From contig NZ_JBDIVE010000003.1 of NCBI RefSeq assembly GCF_039631295.1, forward strand, positions 310,001 to 374,000: 64,000 bases of DNA, read 5' to 3'. The stretch is from Viridibacterium sediminicola. GTDB taxonomy: Bacteria; Pseudomonadota; Gammaproteobacteria; Burkholderiales; Rhodocyclaceae. The position numbers were made by a program, and so were the translations under genes. Positions 34,982-43,479 of this stretch are shown here, piece by piece. Under the pieces are notes generated by a model that was not told the DNA's origin, ran no database searches, and was given only the letters and a program-made list of their open reading frames with translations. Every line of letters begins with the position of its first letter. Within the stretch, counting starts at the first letter, position 1.

Positions 34982-35680
34982 TCAGGCGACGTCGACGAGG
35001 ACCACTTCGGCATCGCTGAGGGCGGTGACCTTGAGTACCTCGACGTCCTCAATCGCTGCGCCGTCGCGCGTGTCGATGCGCACGCCATTGGCTTCGACTG
35101 CGCCGACGGCGGGCACCAGATAGGCGCGGCGCTGCGTGCCGAGCGCGTATTCAGCGCTTTGCCCGGCTTTCAGCGTGACGCCCAGCACGCGCGCATTGGC
35201 GCGGATGCGCAAGGCGCCGCTGTCGGCCGGCAGACCGCTGGCGAGGACGGCGAAGTTGCCTTCGCGCTCGGCCTTGGGGAAGGGCTTGGCGCCCCAGGTC
35301 GGCTCGCCGCCGCGCTGGTCCGGCTCGATCCAGATCTGGAAGATGCGCGTCCTGCCCGCCTCATGGTTGTACTCGGAGTGGCGGATGCCGCTGCCGGCGC
35401 TCATCACCTGCACATCGCCAGCTTCGGTGCGGCCGCTGTTGCCCAGATTGTCCTTGTGCGAGATGGCGCCTTCACGCACATAGGTGATGATTTCCATATT
35501 GGCGTGGCCGTGCGGCGGAAAGCCGGTGCCGGGGGCGATCTCGTCGTCGTTCCAGACGCGCAGGGCGCCGTGACTCATGCGCGCCGGGTCGTAGTAATCG
35601 GCAAACGAGAAGTGGTGCTTGGCCTTGAGCCAGCCGTGGTCGGCGCCACCGAGTTCTGCAAAGGCTCTGCGTTCGATCAT
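34982..35680 (-). CDS. Pirin-family (YhhW-like) protein
   Basis: Pirins are bicupin proteins; the E. coli relative YhhW has quercetin dioxygenase activity. The 232-residue protein carries the metal-binding N-terminal cupin: GFPPHGHANMEIITYV (His residues near 55-60) and GSGIRHSEYNHE (near 102), with a Glu close by. The C-terminal cupin lacks the metal motif, as usual. It is divergent from a LysR-type gene at 35856, which probably regulates it. The gap 35681-35855 is AT-rich before the LysR start. Confidence 0.93.
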   Translation of the reverse strand: MIERRAFAELGGADHGWLKAKHHFSFADYYDPARMSHGALRVWNDDEIAPGTGFPPHGHANMEIITYVREGAISHKDNLGNSGRTEAGDVQVMSAGSGIRHSEYNHEAGRTRIFQIWIEPDQRGGEPTWGAKPFPKAEREGNFAVLASGLPADSGALRIRANARVLGVTLKAGQSAEYALGTQRRAYLVPAVGAVEANGVRIDTRDGAAIEDVEVLKVTALSDAEVVLVDVA

Positions 35681-35855
35681 GATGCTCTCCTGTCAGGGCG
35701 GCGCGTGACGAGCTGCCGCTTAGTCGGTGCGGCGTATCGAGAAGTCTGCCGCGACAACTGCAGTCTAGTGGCGCAACAGTTTTTAAAAAACAAGCGAATT
35801 TGTCATTGAGCTTTCTATTTTTGCAATAATTCTGCTTTAACGCCGGAGCCCCGCC

Positions 35856-36860
35856 ATGCAAGACCTCAATGACATGTTCCTGTTTGCCAAGGTGGTCGAG
35901 CATGGCGGTTACAGCGCGGCGGCACGGGCGCTCAAGCTGCAGACTTCGATGCTCAGCCGGCGCGTGCAGCAGCTTGAAGAGCGCCTGGGGGTGCGGCTCT
36001 TGCAGCGCACGACGCGGGCCGTGTCGGTGACCGAGATCGGCCAGGCCTATTACCGCCACTGCGCGGCACTGGAGGCCGAAGCCCTGGCCGCGCAGGACAC
36101 CATCGACCGCACGCGTTCCAGTCCGCAGGGGCTGATCCACGTTGCCTGCCCGATTGGCGTGGTGGAGAGTCACGTCGCCGCGCTGGTGGCACGCTACCTG
36201 GCGGCCAATCCCGGCGTGCAGGTGCGTCTGGAGGCGACCAATCGCCGCGTCGATGTGGTCGAGGAGGGCTTCGATCTCGCGTTGCGCGTGCGCCGGCCGC
36301 CGCTCGAAGCCTCGGAGCTGGCCATGCGCCCGCTGGGCCACAGCTATCGCAAGCTGGTGGCCAGCCCCGCCTTCATCGCCCGCTACGGCAGCCCGACGCA
36401 CCCGCGCGAGCTGGCGAATGTGCCGACCGTCGCAGGCACCCTGCGCGGTGGCGGCAAGCAGATCTGGCACTTCCGCAGTGGCGACGGCAGTTATATCGAA
36501 GTGAGCCACCAGCCACGGCTGATCAGCGACGATTTCAAGGCGCAGCTGCGTGCGGCAATCGCCGGCATCGGCGCCGCCTATCTGCCGGATACCGCCTTGC
36601 AGGGCGCACTGGACTCGGGTCAGCTGATCCAGCTACTACCGGACTTCAGCCTGCCCGAAGAACTGATCCACGTCGTGTTCCCCTCGCGGCGCGGCATGGT
36701 GCCGGCGGTACGTGAATTCATCGATGTACTGGTGCAGGGCTTTGCGGCGCACAATCAGCCTGAGCAGGACCCCAGCCAAGCGCTTGCCGACTTCGAGGTG
36801 CACCATGAAAATCCATCCGCAGAAATTTCGCGTGGCGGAGGGCCAGCGCGTCAAGCTTGA
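35856..36860 (+). CDS. LysR-family regulator divergent from pirin gene
   Basis: The 334-residue protein starts DLNDMFLFAKVVEHGGYSAAARALKLQTSMLSRRVQQLEERLG, a typical LysR helix-turn-helix (residues 4-45), and has the CrgA-like effector domain (QGLIHVACPIGVVESHV near 90; AAIAGIGAAYLPD near 230). The C-terminal 18 codons overlap the ppk2 start by 56 bases, an unusually long overlap; the tail after about residue 300 has no recognisable structure. Divergence from the pirin gene suggests it controls it, perhaps in response to quinones or flavonoid-like compounds. Confidence 0.9.
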   Translation: MQDLNDMFLFAKVVEHGGYSAAARALKLQTSMLSRRVQQLEERLGVRLLQRTTRAVSVTEIGQAYYRHCAALEAEALAAQDTIDRTRSSPQGLIHVACPIGVVESHVAALVARYLAANPGVQVRLEATNRRVDVVEEGFDLALRVRRPPLEASELAMRPLGHSYRKLVASPAFIARYGSPTHPRELANVPTVAGTLRGGGKQIWHFRSGDGSYIEVSHQPRLISDDFKAQLRAAIAGIGAAYLPDTALQGALDSGQLIQLLPDFSLPEELIHVVFPSRRGMVPAVREFIDVLVQGFAAHNQPEQDPSQALADFEVHHENPSAEISRGGGPARQA

Positions 36861-37680
36861 TCAATGGCCGACGCGCATCAAGCCGCTGTGCCGCTCCAGC
36901 GCGGAGGGCGAGGCGCGGCTGGCGCGCGATGTCGCGCTGCTGAGCGCCCAGCAGCAGCTGCTTTACGCCAGCGATCAGCATGCGCTGCTGGTGATCTTTC
37001 AGGCCATGGACGCGGCGGGCAAGGACGGTGTCATCCGCCACGTACTCTCTGGCATCAATCCGCAGGGCTGCCAGGTGTTCAGTTTCAAGCACCCGAGTCT
37101 CGAAGAGCTGGACCACGACTTCCTCTGGCGCAGCATGCGCAGCTTGCCCGAGCGCGGGCGCATCGGCGTCTTCAACCGTTCGTACTACGAGGAAGTGCTG
37201 ATCGTGCGCGTGCATCCGGAAATACTGCAGGCGCAGCGCCTGCCCGATGCGCAGAAGCATGCCAAGGACATCTGGCGGGAGCGCTTCCGTTCGATCCGCG
37301 ATTTCGAACAGCACTTGCATGCCAATGGCACGCAGATCATCAAGTTCTTCCTCCATCTCTCGAAAGAAGAGCAGCGCCAGCGCTTCATTGCGCGCATCGA
37401 CGAGGCGGAGAAGAACTGGAAGTTCAGCCAGGCGGACATCGTTGAGCGCCGCTTCTGGGATCAGTACATGCACGCCTACGAAGAAGCGCTCACCGCGACC
37501 AGTACCGAGCAATCGCCCTGGTACGTGGTGCCGGCGGACGACAAGCAGAGCGCACGCCTGATCGTTGCGCGCATCCTGCTCTCGCACTTCAAATCGCTCC
37601 AGCTGGCGTATCCCAAGACCACGGCCGCGCGGCGCAAGGAGCTGCTGCAGATCCGTGCGCAATTGCTGCAGGAGGATTGA
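36805..37680 (+). CDS. ppk2: Polyphosphate kinase 2 family protein
   Basis: PPK2 enzymes transfer phosphate between polyphosphate and nucleotides. The 291-residue single-domain protein has the Walker A-like AMDAAGKDG (residues 67-75), the lid and Walker B region GRIGVFNRSYYEEVLIVRVHPE (118-139), and the conserved FFLHLSKEEQRQRFIARID segment. The AAGKDG and NRSYYEEV forms fit the class that phosphorylates AMP and ADP (class III-like), but substrate choice is inference. Start is ATG 36805, inside the end of the LysR gene; an upstream in-frame ATG at 36712 gives shadow sequence. A UPF0303 gene follows after 64 bases. Confidence 0.93.
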   Translation: MKIHPQKFRVAEGQRVKLDQWPTRIKPLCRSSAEGEARLARDVALLSAQQQLLYASDQHALLVIFQAMDAAGKDGVIRHVLSGINPQGCQVFSFKHPSLEELDHDFLWRSMRSLPERGRIGVFNRSYYEEVLIVRVHPEILQAQRLPDAQKHAKDIWRERFRSIRDFEQHLHANGTQIIKFFLHLSKEEQRQRFIARIDEAEKNWKFSQADIVERRFWDQYMHAYEEALTATSTEQSPWYVVPADDKQSARLIVARILLSHFKSLQLAYPKTTAARRKELLQIRAQLLQED

Positions 37681-37744
37681 TGCCCGGCGCTCGGTCGGCG
37701 TGCTTCCGGGCTACACTCGGCGCCTTTGATACGGAGCGGCAGAC

Positions 37745-38242
37745 ATGGCACTCGACGACGACCTCACCCGCCTGGCCTTGCAGGAGGAGCGCCTGCAGTT
37801 CGAGCAGTTCAATGCCGAGACGGCGCTGGCGATCGGTCTGCGCCTGAAGGATTACATCGCCTCCTTGGGCAAGAAGGCGGCCATCGACATCCAGCTCGCC
37901 GGCCATCCGCTGTTCTTCTACGCCATGCCCGGTACCACGCCGGACAATGTCGACTGGATCCGCCGCAAGCGTAATGTCGTGATGCGTTTCCACAAAAGCT
38001 CCTACGCCTTTGCGCTGAATGTGCAGAAGAATGGCTACTCGCTGTTCGAGCGCTTCGGCGCCGGGGCTGACGAACTGGCGCTGTCCGGCGGCGCGTTCCC
38101 GATCCGCCTGCGTGGCAGCGGCTGTGTCGGCTCGATCATCGTCTCCGGCCTGCCGCATCGCGATGATCATGGCGTCATCGTCGCCGTGCTGGCCGAATTC
38201 CTGGGGCAGGATATTGCCGAGCTGGCGCTCGACAAGGTCTGA
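37745..38242 (+). CDS. UPF0303-family protein (GlcG/HbpS-like)
   Basis: The 165-residue protein matches the UPF0303 family, whose fold is shared with the heme-binding HbpS and GlcG proteins. Recognisable segments are ETALAIGLRLKDYI, AIDIQLAGHPLFFYAMPGTTPDN, WIRRKRNVVMRF and GFPIR-like FPIRLRGSGCVGSIIVSGLPHRDDH. The HxxD segment near residue 137 could bind metal or ligand. No exact function is known. An ACGGAG ribosome site precedes the ATG. Gene end faces the RlmN-like gene across repeat copy B. Confidence 0.88.
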   Translation: MALDDDLTRLALQEERLQFEQFNAETALAIGLRLKDYIASLGKKAAIDIQLAGHPLFFYAMPGTTPDNVDWIRRKRNVVMRFHKSSYAFALNVQKNGYSLFERFGAGADELALSGGAFPIRLRGSGCVGSIIVSGLPHRDDHGVIVAVLAEFLGQDIAELALDKV

Positions 38243-38283
38243 GGCGCTTTTTATTGTTTGTGAATGCGTTCAAGCAAGGCATT

Positions 38284-38400
38284 TTTGACGCGAAGGACGC
38301 GAAGAAAAACAAGGAAAGTTTCGCAAAGGAATCTGCTCAAGCGCTTCCTGCGACTTGAGCCTTTGCGAAGCTTCGCTTTTCTTGGCGTCCTTCGCGTCAG
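38284..38400. repeat. Palindromic intergenic repeat, copy B
   Basis: The most complete copy. Outer arms are GACGCGAAGGACGCGAAG (about 38287-38304) and CTTGGCGTCCTTCGCGTC (38381-38398); inner arms TTCGCAAAGG (38320-38329) and CCTTTGCGAA (38360-38369). It fills the gap between the convergent UPF0303 and RlmN-like genes. Confidence 0.85.
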
Positions 38401-38406
38401 AGACCG

Positions 38407-39495
38407 CTATCTGACATCGTGGCCTGACTGATCCAGAGATTGCGAACCGCCACTAGAAGCGCCGCCCGCCTTGCGCCGCTGCAGGGTGATCTTGTGTGTG
38501 GCCGCCTCACGTGCGCGTAGCTGGCCGCAGCCGCCGTCGATGTCCTGACCCGCCGAATTGCGCAGCTTGGTCAGCACGCCACGCGCGTGCAGGCTGCGCG
38601 CCAGCTCACGGGCGCGTTCCCAGTCCGGGCGCTTGAAGCCCAGTTCCGGCACGGTGTTGTAGGGAATCATGTTCATCAGCGCGTACTTGCCCTTGAGCAG
38701 GCGCACGATGCCGTCCATTTCTTCCGCGCTGTCGTTCACGCCTTCGATCAGCGTCCATTGATACTGGATCGGGTAGCCGGTGCTGCGCGCGTAGTGCTCG
38801 CCTTCAGCGACGATCTCTTCCGGCGTCATGCGCGGTGCGCGCGGCAGCAGCTCGGCGCGCAGATCGGCGCGCGTGGTGTGCAGCGATAGCGCCAGCGCTG
38901 GTTTGACCGGGCCGCGCGGCAGGCGCTCGAAGACGCGCGGATCGCCGACGGTCGAGAAGACCAGGTTTTTGTGACCGATGTCGCCCAGCGTGCCGAGCAT
39001 TTCGATGGCGTCGAGCACATTGTCCAGATTGTGTGCCGGCTCGCCCATGCCCATGAAGACCACCTTGCGCACCGTGCGGCGACGGCGCGCCAGCACGACC
39101 TGGGCGAGGATCTCTGCGCTGCCGAGCTGGCGCAGCAAGCCGTCGCGTCCCGTCATGCAGAACACGCAGCCGACTGCACAGCCCACTTGCGAGGAAACGC
39201 ACAGCCCCTCGCGCGGCAGCAACACGCTCTCCACCGTCTGCCCGTCGGCGAGCTCGACCAGCAGGCGCTCTGAGCCATCCGCGCTGGGATGTACGGAGCG
39301 CAGGCGGGCCAGGCCCTGCAGGGTTTCGTCCAGCGCCGGCAAGGCATTGCGTAACGCCAGTGGCAGGTCGTGCTCGGCCGGGCGCGGGCCGTGGTCGAGC
39401 GCCTGCGCGCGCAGCCAGGCACGCAGCACGCGCTGGCGGTGAACGGTTTTGGCGCCCAGGCTGGCAAGGCGCTCGTCGATGTCATGGATCTGCAT
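38407..39495 (-). CDS. RlmN/Cfr-like radical SAM methyltransferase paralogue
   Basis: Related to RlmN, which methylates A2503 of 23S rRNA and A37 of some tRNAs. The 362-residue protein has the radical SAM cluster C106-x3-C110-x2-C113 (VGCAVGCVFC), the MGMGEPAHNLDNV segment, and both catalytic cysteines expected in this family: C99 (GLCVSSQVGC) and C323 (DGGCGQLR). A genuine RlmN lies at 55379-56473, so this is a second, diverged member. Differences include MTGRDG where RlmN has STGKQGFNRN, and a low-complexity C-terminal tail of about 25 residues. Target is unknown. It stands alone; its stop lies 6 bases from repeat copy B. Confidence 0.88.
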   Translation of the reverse strand: MQIHDIDERLASLGAKTVHRQRVLRAWLRAQALDHGPRPAEHDLPLALRNALPALDETLQGLARLRSVHPSADGSERLLVELADGQTVESVLLPREGLCVSSQVGCAVGCVFCMTGRDGLLRQLGSAEILAQVVLARRRRTVRKVVFMGMGEPAHNLDNVLDAIEMLGTLGDIGHKNLVFSTVGDPRVFERLPRGPVKPALALSLHTTRADLRAELLPRAPRMTPEEIVAEGEHYARSTGYPIQYQWTLIEGVNDSAEEMDGIVRLLKGKYALMNMIPYNTVPELGFKRPDWERARELARSLHARGVLTKLRNSAGQDIDGGCGQLRAREAATHKITLQRRKAGGASSGGSQSLDQSGHDVR

Positions 39496-39669
39496 GGAGC
39501 GGCGATGCTAGCACTGCCGGCGCGTGGCGCCCAGTGCAGCGGTGCGGCGCTGCGCCGGTACGCATCACTGAGGGTTAACCTTAATGCCGTACAAATATGC
39601 TTAAAGCTTTGTAGGAGAATGACGTAGGAATTCATGTTCAAGCTGCCTACCCATTATTCGGGAGTTTTC

Positions 39670-41259
39670 ATGAGAAAGAATCTTCCTGTCACGAGCACCG
39701 AACGCTTTCTGGTGCCGGGCCGCCCCATCGTCACCAAGACCGATCTGCAGAGCGTCATTACCTATGTCAATGAATCCTTCCTCGACATCAGTGGCTTTAC
39801 GCGTGAGGAGCTGATCGGTCAGCCGCATAACATGGTGCGTCATCCGGACATGCCGCCGGAGGCGTTTGCCGATATGTGGCGGGTGCTCAAATCGGGTAAT
39901 CCGTGGCGCGGCATGGTCAAGAACCGCTGCAAAAATGGTGATTTTTACTGGGTGGATGCCTATGTCACACCGCTAACCGAGAACGGTCACCCCGTAGGTT
40001 ACATGTCGGTGCGCCTGGTGCCCTCGCGTGCCCAGGTGGCGGAGGCCGATGCCTTGTATGCCGCCATCCGCAACGGCAAAGCCGCTTTCCCGGCGACCCC
40101 GAAGAACAGCACCTGGCCGCTGGCGCGCGTGCTTTCGTATGCCGTGCCAGCGGGCGTGGCGGTGCTGAGTCTGCTGGCGGGCTTTACCGACGGCGCCCTC
40201 AGCGCGGCGGCCGGCCTGATTGCCGCGCTCACGATTGCGGCCTATGGCGCCTGGTGCGGTGTGGTACAGGCGAGCACGCTGCGGCAGATTGCCGAAGCCA
40301 TCCGCGCCATCGACGAAGGCAAGCTCGACGTGCCGGTGCATGTGCCCAAGGGCTTGTTCCAGACAACCTTCTCCTTGCTGGAGACGACGCGCATCCACCT
40401 GCGTGCGGTGTTCGCCGACGTGCTGCTCGCGGCGCGCAAGGTTGAACAGCGCTCGGTCGAGCTCGATGGCGCAATGCGCTCCTTCGTCGAACAGTCGGCG
40501 CAGCAGTCCTCGCGCATCATGGAAGCCGCGGCTGCGATGGAAGAGATGAGCGTGGCGATCAATGAGCTGACCGAGAGCAATCGCGGCAGCCTGACGGCGG
40601 TGGAACGTACCCGCGAATGCGCCGGCGAAGGCTTGTCGGTGGTGAAGGTCGGCATCTCCAGCTCGCAGCAGGCCGTCGAGGCGGCGCAGGCGGCGCAGGG
40701 CAAGATCCGCGAAGTGAATGAAACCATCAGCCTGGTGGCGCAAACGACCGGCATCATCCGCGAAATTGCCGACCAGACCAATCTTCTGGCGCTCAATGCG
40801 GCGATCGAAGCCGCCCGCGCCGGCGAACAGGGCCGCGGTTTTGCCGTGGTGGCGGACGAGGTACGCAAGCTGGCCGAGCGCACCGCGCTGAGCACGGCTG
40901 ACATTCACAAGGCGATCAATGCCATCACCGCGCAGTCTTCGCAGGCGGTGTCGAGCATGGACGGCGTCTCCGATAGCATCGTGCAGAGCACTGGCGACAT
41001 CCGCCGCAGCTGCGAGCAGCTGACCGAGATCCACACTGCCAGCGAGGAAGCGACGCGCCTGTCGGGGGACATCTCCAACATGCTGCACCAGCAATCGCTC
41101 GCCTCGCACGAGTTCGCCAACAATATGGAGCGCATTTCCTCGTCGCTGGAGAGCAATGACGCAACGATCCAGAGCGTTGGCAATTCGGCGCAAGAAATGC
41201 GTCTGACCTCGGGTGAGCTGATGCGCCTGATCCAGCACCTGGAAGCCGCCCTCAAATAG
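39670..41259 (+). CDS. PAS-domain methyl-accepting chemotaxis protein (Aer-like)
   Basis: The 529-residue receptor has an N-terminal PAS domain (about 10-120) with the Aer-type segments TDLQSVITYVNESFLDISGF, MVRHPDMPPEAFADMW and WRGMVKNRCKNGDFYWVDAYVTP, then two close hydrophobic segments (about 155-200), so no periplasmic domain, and a C-terminal signalling domain with tip IADQTNLLALNAAIEAARAGE (about 365-390). Aer-like receptors sense redox state or oxygen, often through FAD; the ligand here is inferred. Start is ATG 39670 with CGGGAG upstream; an earlier ATG at 39634 is possible. No flagellar chemotaxis genes are in the window. Confidence 0.92.
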   Translation: MRKNLPVTSTERFLVPGRPIVTKTDLQSVITYVNESFLDISGFTREELIGQPHNMVRHPDMPPEAFADMWRVLKSGNPWRGMVKNRCKNGDFYWVDAYVTPLTENGHPVGYMSVRLVPSRAQVAEADALYAAIRNGKAAFPATPKNSTWPLARVLSYAVPAGVAVLSLLAGFTDGALSAAAGLIAALTIAAYGAWCGVVQASTLRQIAEAIRAIDEGKLDVPVHVPKGLFQTTFSLLETTRIHLRAVFADVLLAARKVEQRSVELDGAMRSFVEQSAQQSSRIMEAAAAMEEMSVAINELTESNRGSLTAVERTRECAGEGLSVVKVGISSSQQAVEAAQAAQGKIREVNETISLVAQTTGIIREIADQTNLLALNAAIEAARAGEQGRGFAVVADEVRKLAERTALSTADIHKAINAITAQSSQAVSSMDGVSDSIVQSTGDIRRSCEQLTEIHTASEEATRLSGDISNMLHQQSLASHEFANNMERISSSLESNDATIQSVGNSAQEMRLTSGELMRLIQHLEAALK

Positions 41260-41304
41260 CTGCGCTACACTGGCTGCCACGAGATCAGCAACAGGTGAGA
41301 CGAG

Positions 41305-41709
41305 ATGGCGACACAGGCGAGCTGGACCCAGGTCAGCGGCAAGACGGCATGTGAGGTGAGTTTCGGTGCGGACGCACTGAGCGTGGATATCGACCCCGCT
41401 GCCGGCGGCAGTGGCGTGCATCCGGATCCGCACGATCTGCTCGATGGCGCACTGGCCTCCTGTACAGCGCTCACGCTGGAGCTGTATATCAAGCGCAAGG
41501 GCTTCGCCGTGCAGTCGATCAAGGTTTCGGTCAGCCACAGCAAGTCGCCGGAAGGCGTCGTGCTCAAGCGCCTGCTCGAAGTCGAAGGCACGCTCAGCGA
41601 GGAGCAGAAAGCCTCCTTGCTGCGCATCGCCGATATGTGCCCGATCCACAAAACCCTGCTCGGCGAGATATCGATCCTCACCGAGCTGAGCATGCCGCTA
41701 GACGCCTGA
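41305..41709 (+). CDS. OsmC-family protein (YhfA-like)
   Basis: OsmC-fold proteins reduce organic hydroperoxides with two cysteines or have unknown small-molecule roles. The 134-residue protein has C53 in LDGALASCTALTLELY and C112 in ADMCPIHKTL, in the positions of the OsmC catalytic pair, so thiol peroxidase activity is plausible. A GGTGAGACGAG ribosome region precedes the ATG. Its last 12 bases overlap the convergent LysR gene. The neighbours (azoreductase, pirin) fit an electrophile and oxidant response region. Confidence 0.9.
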   Translation: MATQASWTQVSGKTACEVSFGADALSVDIDPAAGGSGVHPDPHDLLDGALASCTALTLELYIKRKGFAVQSIKVSVSHSKSPEGVVLKRLLEVEGTLSEEQKASLLRIADMCPIHKTLLGEISILTELSMPLDA

Positions 41710-42678
41710 CAGGCCTCCTGGCAGGCCCGGGGCGAGCAGGGCGGGGGGCAGCCGCAAGCCCTGATCGCGCACCGAGGAGCAGACCTGGATGGCGCTGATT
41801 AGCGCATCGAGAAACACCCGTGTGCGCGCCGGCATCAGCTTGCGTCCGGGCATCACCGCCCACAGCACCACGGTCGGCGCCGACCATTCCGGCAGCACGC
41901 GTTCCAGCCGTCCTTCATCCACGGCGGCCTGCATGAAGCGCTCGGTAAACGGCGCGATGCCCAGGCCGTGGGCGCACATCTGCATCACCAGCTCGATGGC
42001 GTTCGAAGCCAGCGGCCCGTTGGGCAGGCCTTCCCAGCGCTCCTTGCCGCGCAGCAAGCGCCAGGGCGGGTTGTCACCTGTGCTGGCCAGCATGTGCAGA
42101 GCGGTGTGCTGCAGCAGTTCATCGGGGTGCTGCGGGCGGCCGAAGCGGTTGAGATAGGCCGGGCTGGCGTACAGCCCGCAGGGCAGGTCGGCGATGCGCC
42201 GGGCGATCAGGGTGGCGTCGTCAGGCAGGCTGCTGGCAATGCGGATCGCCAGATCGAACTGCTCGCCCAGCAGATCGACGCGGCGCGCGGAAAGGTCCAG
42301 CTCCAGGCGAATCTCGGGATAGTCGGCGCAGAACTGCAGGAAAAAGCTGCTCAGGATGAAGTGTTCGGTAAAGCCCGGCGGCAAGGACACGCGCAGGCGG
42401 CCGCGCGGTGTGGCCTGGCGGTGTAGGGCGAAGGACTGCGCCGCCTCGGCTTCTTCAAGCAGGCGGCGGGCGTGTTCGAGCACGCCGCTGCCGAATTCGC
42501 TCAGCGCCAGCTGGCGCGTGCTGCGCACCAGCAGACGCTCGCCCAGCTGCGCTTCCAGCGCCGCAATGCGCCGCGAGACGGTGGACTTGGGCAAGCCGAC
42601 GCGTTCGGCCGCCTGGGTAAAGCTGCCCGCTTCGACCACGCGGGCGAACAGCAAGAGGTCATTGGCGTCCAGTTCCAT
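41698..42678 (-). CDS. LysR-family regulator divergent from azoreductase gene
   Basis: The 326-residue protein has the helix-turn-helix NDLLLFARVVEAGSFTQAAERVGLPKSTVSRRIAALEAQLG (residues 5-45) and a CrgA/DmlR-like effector domain (RGRLRVSLPPGFTEHFI near 93). It is transcribed away from azoR with a 140-base divergent region (42679-42818), the usual layout for a LysR activator and its target quinone reductase. A low-complexity end follows residue 300. The 3' end overlaps osmC by 12 bases. Confidence 0.92.
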   Translation of the reverse strand: MELDANDLLLFARVVEAGSFTQAAERVGLPKSTVSRRIAALEAQLGERLLVRSTRQLALSEFGSGVLEHARRLLEEAEAAQSFALHRQATPRGRLRVSLPPGFTEHFILSSFFLQFCADYPEIRLELDLSARRVDLLGEQFDLAIRIASSLPDDATLIARRIADLPCGLYASPAYLNRFGRPQHPDELLQHTALHMLASTGDNPPWRLLRGKERWEGLPNGPLASNAIELVMQMCAHGLGIAPFTERFMQAAVDEGRLERVLPEWSAPTVVLWAVMPGRKLMPARTRVFLDALISAIQVCSSVRDQGLRLPPALLAPGLPGGLSGV

Positions 42679-42818
42679 GGCAAACCCTCATCGTTTGTCT
42701 CATTGATGGAACAATGTAATCCATTTCGATGTCTTCTGTCCCGTTTTTGCCGGCGTTACAGTTCGTCCATGCGCTGCACTCACAGCGTCAGACCAACCCA
42801 CCGCCACGGAGAACGAAC

Positions 42819-43418
42819 ATGAACATCCTGCAAATCAATTCCAGCGTCCGCGCCACAGCCTCCCACTCCAGCCGCCTCGCCGACGAAGTGGTCGCCCGTC
42901 TGCAAAGCCTGCATCCGAATGCATCCCTGGTCCTGCGTGACCTCGGCCGCAACCCGCATCCGACCCTGGACGAAGCCGCGCTGGGTGCTTTATTTACGCC
43001 GGCTGATCAGCGCACGCCCGAGCAAGTGGCACGCGTGGCCCTCGACGATGCCGCGATCCGCGAAATCGAGAGCGCCGATGTGGTGGTGCTCGGTGTGCCG
43101 ATGTACAACTTCGGCGTGCCGGCGCAGCTCAAGGCCTGGATCGACGCCATTGCACGCGCACAGGTAACGTTCCGCTACACCGCCAATGGTCCTGAAGGTC
43201 TGCTCAAGGGCAAGAAGGTGTACGTGGTGCTGGCGCGCGGCGGTCTGTATCGCGACACCCCGGCCGATTCGCAAGTGCCTTATCTGCGCGCCGTGCTGGG
43301 CTTCCTCGGCATGACCGATGTGCAGTTCATCTACGCCGAGGGTCTGGCCATGGGTGAAGAGGCTGCGGCCCGTGCGCTGGCCGATGCGCGCAGCGACATT
43401 GCCGCGATTAGCGCTTAA
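42819..43418 (+). CDS. azoR: FMN-dependent NADH:quinone/azo reductase
   Basis: AzoR is a flavodoxin-fold dimer that reduces quinones and azo compounds with NADH, protecting against thiol stress. The 199-residue protein starts MNILQINSSVRATASHSSRLADEVV, has the FMN-binding GVPMYNFGVPAQLKAWID (residues about 92-109) and LARGGLY near 148, and the length of E. coli AzoR. ACGGAGAA lies 7 bases before the ATG at 42819; the frame is open to 42729 but that part is promoter. A strong stem-loop follows and then a pirin gene. Confidence 0.95.
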   Translation: MNILQINSSVRATASHSSRLADEVVARLQSLHPNASLVLRDLGRNPHPTLDEAALGALFTPADQRTPEQVARVALDDAAIREIESADVVVLGVPMYNFGVPAQLKAWIDAIARAQVTFRYTANGPEGLLKGKKVYVVLARGGLYRDTPADSQVPYLRAVLGFLGMTDVQFIYAEGLAMGEEAAARALADARSDIAAISA

Positions 43419-43426
43419 GCTTGTAG

Positions 43427-43460
43427 CCGCGTCATCCCCGCATTTCCGGGGATGACGCGG
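43427..43460. terminator. Perfect 14-bp stem-loop between azoR and pirin gene
   Basis: Arms CCGCGTCATCCCCG (43427-43440) and CGGGGATGACGCGG (43447-43460) with loop CATTTC. No T run follows, so it may be an mRNA 3'-end stabiliser or a GTCATCCCCG-type dispersed palindrome rather than a classical terminator. It ends 5 bases before the pirin ribosome site region. Confidence 0.7.
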
Positions 43461-43479
43461 ACAGAACGAGGAGAGCAAC

